NCBI RefSeq assembly: GCF_029210385.1
Contig: NZ_JARGDQ010000001.1
Span: forward strand, 248,001 to 312,000
DNA: 64,000 nt
Origin: Desulfurivibrio dismutans
Lineage (GTDB): Bacteria; Desulfobacterota; Desulfobulbia; Desulfobulbales; Desulfurivibrionaceae
Reading direction: 5' to 3'
Below, in pieces: positions 36,135 to 45,800 of the stretch (the stretch's first letter is position 1; every line of letters begins with the position of its first letter). The notes beneath the pieces are model-generated. The model searched no databases, was not told the DNA's origin, and worked only from the letters and a program-made list of their open reading frames with translations. The translations under genes were made by a program, and so were the position numbers.

Positions 36135-36240
36135 TTGTCAGCGCCGCAAAAAGCCGCGACGCCGACTGGGCACGCTTTGTGACTACTTGCTTTCGCGTTA
36201 CCGACCAACACGATTGGCGGGTTTTTGCGAGGTTGTCAGT
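36135..36240 (+). repeat. Interspersed intergenic element, copy E (between rlpA and pyrG)
   Basis: About 106 bases with imperfect inverted ends: TTGTCAGCGCCGCAAAAAGC (36135-36154) and TTTTTGCGAGGTTGTCA (36222-36238). The core matches copy B at 26.2 kb: blocks 36149-36179 and 36191-36232 agree at 28/31 and 35/42. GCCGACTGGGCAC, CCGACCAACA and the stem CCAA-CACGA-TTGG are conserved. Its right arm points to pyrG on the plus strand, though 260 bases away from that start codon. Confidence 0.75.
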
Positions 36241-36502
36241 GTTGGGGTTATGGCCAAGGGAGCCGTTGGTGGTGGCCCGTAAACGTTGAACCGGGCTCAC
36301 TTTATCCGTCCCGGCTCAAAAAGTCCCGGCTTTTTACTTTTCCTCAAGACAAGTTGGTGCTATATTCGGCCCGATAAAGGTCGGCCAGGGAAAAAAGGCC
36401 GCGCCTGTCAACCTCTCACTGTCATTATCACCACGGCACGATGGTCGGCGCATGCAGCAGTGTCGACCCGCACCAGACCAATTTGTTGCAGAACCGGGAT
36501 CC
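36241..36502. other. Leader region of pyrG
   Basis: No gene is apparent. A hairpin AAAAAG (36318-36323) / CTTTTT (36330-36335) with loop TCCCGG followed by a T-rich run looks like a weak terminator and recalls the first hairpin of copy A. A TATATT string (36361-36366) could be a -10 element but its -35 partner is poor. GTCCCGGCT occurs twice (36309-36317 and 36323-36331). No pyrG-type C-tract start site was recognised. Confidence 0.35.
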
Positions 36503-38185
36503 ATGAAATCTTCCGAACGGACCACGCGAACCAAGTTTATTTTCATCACCGGCGGAGTTCTCTCTTCGCTGGGCAAGGGCCTGGCCGCCGCCGCCATCGG
36601 CGCGCTGCTGGAAAGCCGGGGCCTGACCATCACTTTTCAGAAGCTGGACCCTTACATCAATGTGGACCCCGGCACCATGAACCCCTTTCAGCACGGCGAG
36701 GTTTATGTGACCGACGACGGGGCCGAAACCGACCTGGATCTGGGGCATTATGAGCGTTACACCTCGGTGAGCCTGAGTCAGCGCAACAACTATACCTCGG
36801 GGCGCATTTACCATACGGTGATCAGCAAAGAGCGCCGGGGTGAATATCTGGGCGGGACGGTGCAGGTGATTCCCCATGTCACCGACGAAATCAAGGCCGC
36901 CGTGCGGCAGCTGGAAGGTGAGGTGGATGTGGCCATCATTGAAATCGGCGGCACCATCGGCGACATTGAATCGCTGCCCTTTCTCGAGGCCATTCGGCAA
37001 CTGCGCAGTGATCTTGGGCGGGAAAACACTTTGTATCTGCATGTTACCCTGGTGCCTTTTATCAAGACCGCCGGCGAGGTCAAGACCAAACCCACCCAGC
37101 ACAGCGTCAAGGAACTGCGGGCCATCGGCATTCAGCCCGATATCCTGCTTTGTCGCACCGAATCGACGCTGAGCGACGAGTTGAAGGCCAAGATCAGCCT
37201 GTTCTGTAATGTCGATCGGGACGCGGTGATCACCGCCCGCGATGTCGACAATATTTATGAAGTGCCCCTGTGGTTCCACAAGGAAGGGCTGGACGACAAA
37301 ATCCTCAAGCTGCTCAACGTCTGGACCGGTTCCCCTCGCCTGGAGCCTTGGAGCGAACTGGTGGAGAAGATCAAAAACCCCGCCGGGGAAGTCAGTATCG
37401 CCATCATCGGCAAATATGTGGAGCTGAAGGAATCATACAAAAGCCTGCATGAGGCCCTGGTACATGGCGGCGTGGCCAATGACAACCGGGTGGTATTGCG
37501 TTATGTCAGTGCCGAGGATATCGAAGTTCATGGCCTGGAAGGGGCGGCCACGCTGCTGGCCGGTTGCCACGGCATCCTGGTCCCCGGCGGTTTTGGCGGT
37601 CGCGGGGTGGCGGGAAAACTCATGGCTATTCGTTATGCCCGGGAGCAGAAGGTGCCCTTTTTCGGGATCTGTCTGGGGATGCAGTTGGCCACCGTCGAGT
37701 TTGCCCGCCATGTGGCCGGTCTTAAGGAGGCCGACAGTACCGAGTTCAACGCCAAAACGCCGCACCCGGTGATTTACTTTATCAAGGAGTGGTACGATTA
37801 TCGTACCAGCCAGGTGCAGGTCCGGGATGAGGCCACCGATCTTGGGGGCACCCTGCGGCTGGGGAGTTATCCCTGCCGGTTGCAGCCCGGTACCAACGCC
37901 ATGGAAGCCTACGGCGAGGAGCTGATCAATGAACGGCACCGGCATCGCTACGAGTTCAATAACGAGTACCGCCGACCGCTGACCGAAAAAGGGTTGGTAA
38001 TCAGTGGCACCTCCCCGGATGACAAGCTGGTGGAAATTGTGGAACTGGCTGATCATCCATGGTTTTTGGGGTGTCAGTTCCACCCTGAGTTCAAGTCCCG
38101 ACCCATGCAGCCGCATCCGCTGTTTACCGCTTTTATTAAAGCCGCCATGAACCATCAGCAAGCCGCCGCCGGACCGTATGACTGA
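36503..38185 (+). CDS. pyrG: CTP synthase
   Basis: Amidates UTP to CTP with glutamine and ATP; 560 residues, close to the usual 545. The synthetase domain begins [20 protein letters not shown] (P-loop) and contains [19 protein letters not shown] and [14 protein letters not shown]. The glutamine amidotransferase domain has [19 protein letters not shown] with the nucleophile cysteine, and [11 protein letters not shown] with the His/Glu pair. ATG 36503 is preferred over 36452 because the family starts close to TKFIFITGG. It overlaps kdsA by eight bases; this pyrG-kdsA-kdsC-lptC order is a common proteobacterial envelope operon, with CTP also needed to activate Kdo. Confidence 0.97.
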   Translation: MKSSERTTRTKFIFITGGVLSSLGKGLAAAAIGALLESRGLTITFQKLDPYINVDPGTMNPFQHGEVYVTDDGAETDLDLGHYERYTSVSLSQRNNYTSGRIYHTVISKERRGEYLGGTVQVIPHVTDEIKAAVRQLEGEVDVAIIEIGGTIGDIESLPFLEAIRQLRSDLGRENTLYLHVTLVPFIKTAGEVKTKPTQHSVKELRAIGIQPDILLCRTESTLSDELKAKISLFCNVDRDAVITARDVDNIYEVPLWFHKEGLDDKILKLLNVWTGSPRLEPWSELVEKIKNPAGEVSIAIIGKYVELKESYKSLHEALVHGGVANDNRVVLRYVSAEDIEVHGLEGAATLLAGCHGILVPGGFGGRGVAGKLMAIRYAREQKVPFFGICLGMQLATVEFARHVAGLKEADSTEFNAKTPHPVIYFIKEWYDYRTSQVQVRDEATDLGGTLRLGSYPCRLQPGTNAMEAYGEELINERHRHRYEFNNEYRRPLTEKGLVISGTSPDDKLVEIVELADHPWFLGCQFHPEFKSRPMQPHPLFTAFIKAAMNHQQAAAGPYD

Positions 38186-39041
38186 GACGATGCAACCAGT
38201 GGAGATTGCCGGACGCTTCCAGGTCGGGCCCGGGCAACCGCTCTGTCTGCTGGCCGGGCCATGCGTCATTGAGTCCGAGCCGGTCATGCGCCAAACGGCC
38301 GGTTGCCTTAAGGAAATCTGCTCCGGCCTGGGTATCAACCTGATTTTCAAGGCCTCGTTCGACAAGGCCAACCGGACCTCACTGGAATCCTACCGGGGGC
38401 CGGGGGCAGGCGAGGGGCTGGCCCTGCTGGCGGCCATTGGCCGTGAATTCGAACTCCCCCTGGTGTCCGATGTCCATGAAAGTGGGCAGGTGGCGGCGGC
38501 GGCGGCCGTGCTTGATGTGCTGCAGATTCCCGCTTTTCTCTGCCGCCAGACCGATCTCCTGGTGGCGGCGGCGCAAAGCGGTAAGCCGGTGAACCTGAAA
38601 AAGGGCCAATTCGCTGCTCCCTGGGATATGGCCCACGCTACGGCCAAGATTCGCGCTGCTGGCGCCGGTGGGCTGCTGCTCACCGAACGGGGCAGCAGCT
38701 TCGGATACAACAACCTGGTGGTGGATATGCGTTCTCTGCCGCTGATGCGGGAGTTGGGCTGTCCGGTTATCTTTGACGCCACCCACAGTGTCCAGTTGCC
38801 CGGTGGTGCCGGTGGCACCTCCGGCGGTCAGCGCCGCTTTGTACCGACCCTGGCGCGGGCGGCGGCGGCGGTCGGGATCGACGGCCTGTTCATGGAGGTG
38901 CATCCCGACCCGGATCGGGCCCTGTGCGATGGCCCCAACTCCTGGCCCCTGGGCCAGGTGGAAGAACTCTTGCGTCAAGTTCTGGCCATCCACCAACTGA
39001 CCAGGGCTGACATTGCCGGAGGCGGCCATGGCGGGGTCTGA
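38178..39041 (+). CDS. kdsA: 3-deoxy-8-phosphooctulonate (Kdo-8-P) synthase
   Basis: Condenses phosphoenolpyruvate with arabinose 5-phosphate, first step toward Kdo for lipopolysaccharide. The 287-residue protein has [10 protein letters not shown] near the start, [34 protein letters not shown] (here [17 protein letters not shown]), [13 protein letters not shown] and [12 protein letters not shown], the complete KdsA motif series. It overlaps pyrG upstream and kdsC downstream (by 14 bases), so the genes are translationally linked. Confidence 0.97.
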   Translation: MTETMQPVEIAGRFQVGPGQPLCLLAGPCVIESEPVMRQTAGCLKEICSGLGINLIFKASFDKANRTSLESYRGPGAGEGLALLAAIGREFELPLVSDVHESGQVAAAAAVLDVLQIPAFLCRQTDLLVAAAQSGKPVNLKKGQFAAPWDMAHATAKIRAAGAGGLLLTERGSSFGYNNLVVDMRSLPLMRELGCPVIFDATHSVQLPGGAGGTSGGQRRFVPTLARAAAAVGIDGLFMEVHPDPDRALCDGPNSWPLGQVEELLRQVLAIHQLTRADIAGGGHGGV

Positions 39042-39660
39042 CGGGGCCAGCAATTATCCTTCCGACTGCGAGATTACCCAGGGGCTGCGGCAACGGGCGC
39101 TGGCCCGGGCTACTGAACCGGCGCCAAGCTATGCCTGGAAAAACTGTGTCCCCCGGGCCGCCGGGATCAAACTGTTGCTGCTGGATGTCGATGGGGTGCT
39201 GACTGATTCCACCATTGTGTACGGGCCGGAAGGCTATGAGATGAAGTCTTTTTCCACCCGCGACGGACTTGGTATCAGGCTGTTGCGGGAGGCTGGCGTG
39301 GAAACCGGGCTGATCACCGCCCGTACTTCCGAGACCGTGCGCCGCCGGGCTGAAGATCTGCATTTGCGGCATGTCTACCAGGGTCAGGGAGAGAAGATCC
39401 AGGTCTGGCAGCAGATTCTGGCGGAGGAAAAGTTGGGTCCCGAGCAGGTGGCCTACGTTGGCGATGACTGGCTCGATCTGCCCCTGCTGCTGCGGGCCGG
39501 TTTGGCGGTGGCGGTGGCGGATGCGGTGGCCGAAGTGCGGCAGGTGGCCCACTATGTCACCCAGGCTGCCGGGGGCCGGGGAGCGGTGCGGGAAGTCTGT
39601 GAGCTGATCATCGCCGCCCAGGGAATGCGGGAAAAACTGCTGGCTACCTACGCCCGCTAA
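39028..39660 (+). CDS. kdsC: Kdo-8-phosphate phosphatase (HAD family)
   Basis: Removes phosphate from Kdo-8-P; 210 residues, longer than the usual 170-190 because of a ~45-residue N-terminal extension ([13 protein letters not shown]...) rich in Arg/Ala with no recognised motif. The C0-type HAD core has [13 protein letters not shown] (D53 and D55), [22 protein letters not shown] and [15 protein letters not shown] 39028 follows GGAGG at 39018-39022. Gly/Asp motif IV is intact. The extension may be a real domain tail or start choice; no later ATG with a better ribosome site was seen before the core. Confidence 0.93.
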   Translation: MAGSDGASNYPSDCEITQGLRQRALARATEPAPSYAWKNCVPRAAGIKLLLLDVDGVLTDSTIVYGPEGYEMKSFSTRDGLGIRLLREAGVETGLITARTSETVRRRAEDLHLRHVYQGQGEKIQVWQQILAEEKLGPEQVAYVGDDWLDLPLLLRAGLAVAVADAVAEVRQVAHYVTQAAGGRGAVREVCELIIAAQGMREKLLATYAR

Positions 39661-39706
39661 GTGAACGGTTGCGCAAATAACATAACAACCTGGATTAATT
39701 GATCTA

Positions 39707-40282
39707 ATGATGCACGGGATGCGCAACTTGTTTTGGCTGCTGCCATTGCTGCTGGCGCTGGGCTGGCCGCTTTACGGAGAGCGGCTGAGCGCCCTTCTGG
39801 CGCCGCCGGCGCTGCCCGACCACGAAGCAGGGCAAGAGCGGCAGTCGCCGGCGGCGCAGCGTTTCACCATGGAGCAGGTCCGATTTTTCCAGGAGATCGA
39901 CGGCGAACTGGGGTGGCGGGCGGACAGTCGGAGGTTGCGTACCGGCGAGAGCGAAGATGAATTTTTTCTGACCGGAGTGCATGCCGTTTTTTATCGCGAC
40001 GGGGCTGAGCAGGTCTGGATTGATGCCGACCGCGGCCGTTATGATCTGGCCGGCGAAGTGCTGGAGCTGGAGGATGATGTCCGACTGTTGGATGCCGACG
40101 GTTTTTCCCTCCTGACCCAGGCCCTGAGTTATTTCGAGCGGGAGGGACGGGTGGCCAGTCGGGTGGGGGTGGAAATTGCCGGTGAAGACCTGCAGGCCAG
40201 GGGCCGTCACCTGGATTACTTCCTGGCCGACGGCCGTTATGAACTCACCGGCGAGGTCGAATTCATAACATCATCGCCTTAA
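39707..40282 (+). CDS. lptC: LPS export protein LptC
   Basis: Single-pass inner-membrane protein linking LptBFG to the periplasmic LptA bridge; 191 residues. The N-terminal anchor is about residues 6-24 (NLFWLLPLLLALGWPLYG). The rest is a beta-jellyroll with MEQVRFFQEIDGELGWRADSRR and repeated strands ending in GRYELTGEVEFI, as in LptC/YrbK. It follows kdsC by 46 bases, the usual kdsC-lptC order; lptA and lptB would be expected next but the operon ends here against the convergent regulator gene, six bases away. Start 39707 or 39710; ribosome site weak. Confidence 0.85.
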   Translation: MMHGMRNLFWLLPLLLALGWPLYGERLSALLAPPALPDHEAGQERQSPAAQRFTMEQVRFFQEIDGELGWRADSRRLRTGESEDEFFLTGVHAVFYRDGAEQVWIDADRGRYDLAGEVLELEDDVRLLDADGFSLLTQALSYFEREGRVASRVGVEIAGEDLQARGRHLDYFLADGRYELTGEVEFITSSP

Positions 40283-40288
40283 GACCGA

Positions 40289-40990
40289 CTACTCTTCGGC
40301 AAATCGATAGCCCCGGCCCGGCACCGTGATGATAAAGCGGGGCCGGGAAGGGTTTTTTTCGATTTTCTGCCGCAAGTGCTGAATGTGCACATCGATTACC
40401 CGGCTCCAGGAGTATATTTTGGAGTCTCGCCACAGCCTTTTGCGAATTTCATCCCGGGTTACCAGATTATTGCGATTTTCCACCAGGCAGGCCAGCAACT
40501 GGAACTCCTTGGCGGTCAGGTAGACCTCCCGGCCAGCGACGCTGACCGTCTGGTTGCGCAGGTCGACCTCAAGGTCGCCGGCCCGGATAACGGGGTTGGG
40601 CGTCCCCCCCGGGCTGGCCCTCAGCCGCGCCTTGATCCTGGCCAGCAGCTCGCTGGTTTCAAAGGGCTTGACCACGTAGTCATCGGCCCCCAGTTCCAGC
40701 CCTACCACTTTGTCGGAGACCTTATCCCGGGCGGTAAGCATGATTACCGGCAGTTGGGGGTGGATCGACTTCAGGGAACAGCAGAACTCCAGGCCGTCGC
40801 CGTCGGGCAGCATCAGGTCAAGAATGATCAGATCCGGCTGAAGAGTCTCCAAAATCTGTCGGGCTTCGGCCAGGGAAGCGGCGGTGAGCAGCTTGAATCC
40901 GTGCAGTTCCAGGTTGGCTTGGAGCACTTTAAGGATATCATGATCGTCGTCGATGGCCAGCAGGGTTGTGGTTGGGGCGCTATCGTCCAT
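40289..40990 (-). CDS. OmpR/PhoB-type response regulator
   Basis: 233-residue DNA-binding response regulator. The receiver has LLAIDDDHDILKVLQANLE, phospho-acceptor D58 in LIILDLMLPDGDG, the switch threonine in IMLTARD and DDYVVKPFE with the lysine. The winged-helix effector domain (about 135-230) shows VYLTAKEFQLLACLVEN and VIDVHIQHLRQKIEK with ITVPGRGYRFAE at the end. It is 139 bases downstream of the heme-motif sensor kinase on the same strand; the gap is AT-rich and could carry its own promoter. The kinase is its most likely partner. Target genes are not evident. Confidence 0.94.
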   Translation of the reverse strand: MDDSAPTTTLLAIDDDHDILKVLQANLELHGFKLLTAASLAEARQILETLQPDLIILDLMLPDGDGLEFCCSLKSIHPQLPVIMLTARDKVSDKVVGLELGADDYVVKPFETSELLARIKARLRASPGGTPNPVIRAGDLEVDLRNQTVSVAGREVYLTAKEFQLLACLVENRNNLVTRDEIRKRLWRDSKIYSWSRVIDVHIQHLRQKIEKNPSRPRFIITVPGRGYRFAEE

Positions 40991-41129
40991 GGCTTGCGGT
41001 TCTCATTGGCGGCAATATTTAAGGAAGGGGTTATAAGTTAACCGAATTTAAACATATTTTGCCCGAAATTGCTAAAATAGTGTAAAGCCGGTTTCTTTTT
41101 GTGGTAGGGGTAGCCGAAGACAGCCCTGG

Positions 41130-42782
41130 TCATCGGGTGGGCAGGTGAAAGTAGAAGCGGGCTCCGCCCTCGGGGCGGTTTTCGGCGCCGATCCGGCCGC
41201 CGTGGGCCTCGATGATGCTGCGGCAGATGGCCAGCCCCAGTCCGCTACCCTCCTTGTCGCCCAGGCGGTAAAATTTCTCAAAGATCTTCTCTTCCTGGCC
41301 GGGCTCGATCCCCGCTCCCTGGTCTTCTACCTCCACCACTGCTATCTCCTCTTCCTGGCTGAACCGGAGCTGCACTTCCGAATTCTGCGGTGCGAACTTG
41401 ACGGCATTGGCCAACAGGTTGGTCAGCACCTGCCGGATACGGTCTTCGTCGGCCCGTACCGTCAGAGCCTGGGGCCCCCGGGTGGTGATCGCAATATTTT
41501 TGGCGGCGGCGGTCAAGGCCAGCTCTTCCCGGCTTTCCCAGACGAGCAGGGCCAGGTCGAAATCCTGAGTGTTCAGGGAGGACATGGTGCCCATTTCGAT
41601 GCGTTCGATATCAAGCATGATGTTGACCATGCGGATCAGGCGGTCGGTGTTGTTGCGGATCAGTTCGAGAAAATCCAGCAGCTCGTCACGGCTGCAGGCT
41701 CGGCCGGTGTCCGGATCCAGACTGGTCAGCCGGGCGGTAAGATACTCCATGCCGCCCTTGACCGAGGTCAGCGGGGTGCGCAGTTCATGGGAGGCCCGGG
41801 CGATAAAATCGGATTTTTTGACGTTGGTGGCGGCCAGCAGCCGATTGGCCGCCAGCAGTTGCCGATTGCTCTGTTCAAGATCACGGGTAGCGATTTGGAT
41901 CTTGTCTTCAAGGTTGTGATGATAGTCGCTGAGCTTGCCGGCCATGCGGGCGAAGGAGCGGGAGAGTTCCTCGAATTCATCGCCGGTCTGCAGGATCACC
42001 GCATCTTCCCGGTGGCCGCTGCGGGAGTACCGGGTTATGGCCATGGCCAGGGTCTGCATGGGGGTCAGCACCAGGTGGCGGATCATCAGCAGCAGCGAGC
42101 CGCTTAAAACCATTACCACCAGGCCCATGGCGGCAAACAGCAGGCGTCGGTTGCGGGCCGCCTCGGCGAAGGTCTCACTGAGCGGCAGGGTAACGCTGAT
42201 GGCGCCGCGGACGTCATTAATTCGATAATTGCCGTGGCAGTCCAGGCAAACCGTTTCCGTATAAAGCGGTGAGATGTAGCGCAGGTACACATCTCGGTTG
42301 ATGGTTTCCATGGTCATGAATTCTTCCATTTCTTCACGGGCGAAAGCCTCCAGGGCCTGACGCTCCAAGTCGTCGGGCCGGTTGGCGGGGTTTACCGGAT
42401 TGAGGCTGGTGATGTGGAACCAGTAAGTTTCTTGCTCCTTGGCGTAATCGGCCAGGGCCTTGGTGACCATGGCCGGGGTCTGTCGCAGATAACGCCGCTC
42501 CTGCTGGTCGGTGATGGCGGCGTCGAGCATGAAAGGGGAGGGCTTGACCCATGGTTGATCGGGTGGCTCGCGGACAAAAATGCCGCCATGATCGGCCACC
42601 CATTTGCGGGTGATGATGATCTGGCGAAAGATGGTCCGGGCTTCATTTTCCGCCTGCTGCACGATGAGCCGATCCTGCCGGAGGCTGATCAGGTAAAAGG
42701 TGACGCTCATGGTAACCAGCAGTGTCAGTACACAGCCGATGATCAACTTGTAGCTCAGGCTCATTTTCAGCTTTCCGCGCAT
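41130..42782 (-). CDS. Sensor histidine kinase with heme-binding-type DUF3365 domain
   Basis: Membrane kinase of 550 residues. Transmembrane helices lie at about 10-33 and 215-237. The periplasmic domain between them (about 45-205) resembles Tll0287/DUF3365: WVADHGGIFV near its start and VCLDCHG, a c-type heme site with C179, C182 and H183. HAMP (about 238-290), a coiled coil, HisKA with IARASHELRTPLTS and HATPase with NLLANAVKFAP, DQGAGIEPG and GSGLGLAIC follow. A covalent periplasmic heme suggests redox or gas sensing; this is known of the family, not shown here. Start 42782 or 42764. It lies 56 bases downstream of the SNF2 gene and upstream of the response regulator. Confidence 0.92.
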   Translation of the reverse strand: MRGKLKMSLSYKLIIGCVLTLLVTMSVTFYLISLRQDRLIVQQAENEARTIFRQIIITRKWVADHGGIFVREPPDQPWVKPSPFMLDAAITDQQERRYLRQTPAMVTKALADYAKEQETYWFHITSLNPVNPANRPDDLERQALEAFAREEMEEFMTMETINRDVYLRYISPLYTETVCLDCHGNYRINDVRGAISVTLPLSETFAEAARNRRLLFAAMGLVVMVLSGSLLLMIRHLVLTPMQTLAMAITRYSRSGHREDAVILQTGDEFEELSRSFARMAGKLSDYHHNLEDKIQIATRDLEQSNRQLLAANRLLAATNVKKSDFIARASHELRTPLTSVKGGMEYLTARLTSLDPDTGRACSRDELLDFLELIRNNTDRLIRMVNIMLDIERIEMGTMSSLNTQDFDLALLVWESREELALTAAAKNIAITTRGPQALTVRADEDRIRQVLTNLLANAVKFAPQNSEVQLRFSQEEEIAVVEVEDQGAGIEPGQEEKIFEKFYRLGDKEGSGLGLAICRSIIEAHGGRIGAENRPEGGARFYFHLPTR

Positions 42783-42838
42783 GGTTTCCCTTTTTTTGCT
42801 GTGGCCGGCAAAGCCATCGTAGGGTGGCGGCCGAAATA

Positions 42839-45800
42839 TTATTTTTCCAGCAGGGCCAGCAGTTCATCGTAGCTGCGGGGCGGGCCGGAGCGGTTGGTGT
42901 CGAGGAGTTCGGTGGCCAGGCGGCTTTTGCGCCGGTGCAGCTCGCGGATCTTTTCTTCAATAGTACCGGTGGTAATCAGGCGGTAAATGGTGACCGGTTT
43001 CTTCTGGCCGATCCGGTGGGCCCGGTCGGAAGCCTGTTCCTCCACCGCCGGATTCCACCAGGGGTCCAGGTGGATGACATAGTCGGCGGCGGTGAGGTTG
43101 AGCCCCATCCCACCGGCCCGCAGGCTGATCAAAAACAGCTGTCCCTCACCGGCCTGGAATGCCTGTACGCGCTGCTGACGGATGCGAGCTGGGGTGGCCC
43201 CGTCGAAGTACTGGTAGCTGATCTGCTGCTCGTTCAGATATTGCCGAATAATCGCCAGATGGTCGACAAACTGACTGAACACCAGGATGCGGTGCCGGTT
43301 TTCCAGCAACTCCGTGACCACTTTGGCAAAAAGATCCAGTTTTGCTCCGGACAGGGTGCTGTCCGGTAACACCAGCCGGGGATGACAGCAGGCCCGGCGT
43401 AGTTTCATGATTTCCGCCAGTACCTGGAGCGGGGCGCCGGGACGGTGGGTGCCGTCGCCGTTTTTCAGGGTTGCCCGCGCTTGCCGGCGCAGGGCCTCAT
43501 ACATGGCGGCTTCTTCCCGGTGCATGGTGACCTGCAGAGTGATATCGGTCCGCGGCGGCAATTCCGGCAGCACTTCGTCCTTGAGTCGGCGCAAAATGAA
43601 AGGTGTAAGCAGTTTTTTCAAGCGTTGCCGGGCCGTCTGGTCATCATGCTGTTCGATGGGCACGATGAATTTTTTGCTGAATTGCTCCAGGCTGCCCAGC
43701 AGGCCGGGATTGATGAAGCGAAACAGGGTCCACAGTTCGGTGAGATGGTTTTCCAGCGGGGTGCCGGTGGTGATCAACTTGCAGTTGGACTGCAGTCTCA
43801 TGGCCGCCCGGGAGCGTTTGGCCAAAAAGTTTTTTATGGCCTGCGCCTCGTCCAGCACGATGGTGTGCCAGTGGACGGCGGCCAGCAGGCCGGCGTCACG
43901 CTGCAGCATGCCGTAGCTGCAGACCACCAGATCGCCGGCCCCAAGGTGGTCGAGCAGTTGGCTGCGCTGCCGGCCAGCGTAATGGATCACCTTGAGTGCC
44001 GGGGCAAAACGGCGGGCCTCTTCCTGCCAGTTGAGGCACAGGGAGGTTGGGGCCACCACCAGGCCGGGGCCTTGAGCGGAACGGGCCAGGAGCAGGGCCA
44101 GGGCCTGAATGGTTTTACCCAGGCCCATGTCGTCGGCCAGACAGGCCCCAAGTTGCAGGTCGGCCATCTGGCGTAGCCAGCGGTAGCCGGTGAGCTGGTA
44201 ATGGCGCAGCCGGGTTTGCAGGCCGGCCGGTGGCGGGGCCTGTTGCTCACGGTTCTGTTGCAGCCGGGCCAAAAACTTCTGCCAGTGCTGATCGGTGGTT
44301 ACCTGTAATCGCTCCCGGGGCTCCTGGTTGGCGTTGCTGTCCAGCAGCAGCCGAACGGCCAGAGGGTGCAGCTTTACCTCGCCCTGGCGAATTTCGGCAA
44401 AGGCCTCAATTTCGTCAATTTTGCGTTTGAGCTCATTGCTTAAGCTGAGGAAACGACCGTTCCCCAAAGGAATAAAGCGACCTTTGCCCCGGCGGGCGGC
44501 ACGCAGTAAAGAGTCCAGTTCCATTACCAGGCCGTCGTCCAGTTGGAGCGTACCGCTTAACCCGAACCAGTCGTTTTTTTTGCTGATCTTGAGCTGCAGT
44601 CGCTGCAGTTCAATGGTGGGGCTCACCGAAAAACCCCGTCCCGCCGGCCACTCCTGGGGCACTGGGGGGGTCTGTTCCTGCAAGCGGGTTAAAAAATCAA
44701 GGCAAACCTGGGGGGTGGAGAGGGTCCAGGTGGAGGGGTCGTGGTCGACTCCTTGGCTTTTCGGCTCCGGGGGCCATTCCAGGTTGCAGCGTGTTGCCAG
44801 TTCCCGGGCCTGGCTGGTTTCTGCGGTCAGGTCACGGTGCAGGCGGTAGCGGTGGTCGCTGATTTTGGCCCAGAGCAGCGGCGGTCCGTCACCGGGACAG
44901 AGATCCGGGCCGTGCTGCCCCAATGGACGCACTCGCAGGCGCAGCCGCAACCCCGAAGCGGTGGGGAAAAACTGGATGATGATGCGGTTGTCCGGCCTGA
45001 TTGGTTCACAGTCCGGCAGCTGCAGGTCCAGGCATGAAAATACGGCCAAGTCCGGCGGCAGCTCCGTCAGCATTTCGCCCAGCGCGGCGGGGTTGTCCAG
45101 CGGCCGGGTTGTTCCCTCCGGGCCCAGTCTGGCGGCCAGCTCCAGCAGGGCCGGCGTGTAGGAGATAACCTGGAAAGCGGTTTCATCCCGACGGAACAGC
45201 ACCTGGCCGGCCGGAGGCGGAAAGGGGTGCAGTCGCAGGCGCACCTGCTTTGGTGGTTCGGGTTCGATGAGCAGGGTTGGTTGGCCGTGTTCCACCTGCA
45301 GGCGCTGGCGCGGATCATCGGCGAGAAAAAGATGAGGGTGGCCAACCAGCAGTTGCAAATTCAGTTGCGGCGTCGATGTAAAACCGCCGCCCCGGCTTTG
45401 GGGCTGATGTGCCAGGCAGCGGCAGATGGCCTGGTCTTGCGGGGTTAACGGCAGTAGCGCGTCGGGCGGCGGTTGGCTCCGGTGCTTATCGGACGGGCCG
45501 TCGGCCAGTTTGATCAGCCGGTGGAGCGCCACCGGCCGGCCCCGGCTCCAGGTGCCGTCCTGGCGGCGTTGCTGCAGCACCGGCCTGAGTCCGTAATGGT
45601 CCTGCTCTTCCCGGTAGCGCAGCAGCCATGCCAGGCGGCGGGAGTCTGCCCGGTCGGGCGGTATGGGGGGGTGGTCGTGGTGCAACGCCATTACGGCGCG
45701 GCGCCAGGGTTCGGTGGTTTTAACCAGGGCGCCAAGGTGCCAGCTTACTGGAAAGGCATCCGGCTGCCTTCGGCCATCTGTCGGCAACAGGCTTTGGAAG

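Noticed and set aside
26243-36240. CRISPR array or tandem repeat locus
   Set aside because: The copies are kilobases apart, each between different genes, with no spacer pattern and no cas genes.
36318-36335. Separate intrinsic terminator in the pyrG leader
   Set aside because: The stem is six A/T-rich pairs and there is no upstream plus-strand gene to terminate; it is mentioned only as part of the leader.
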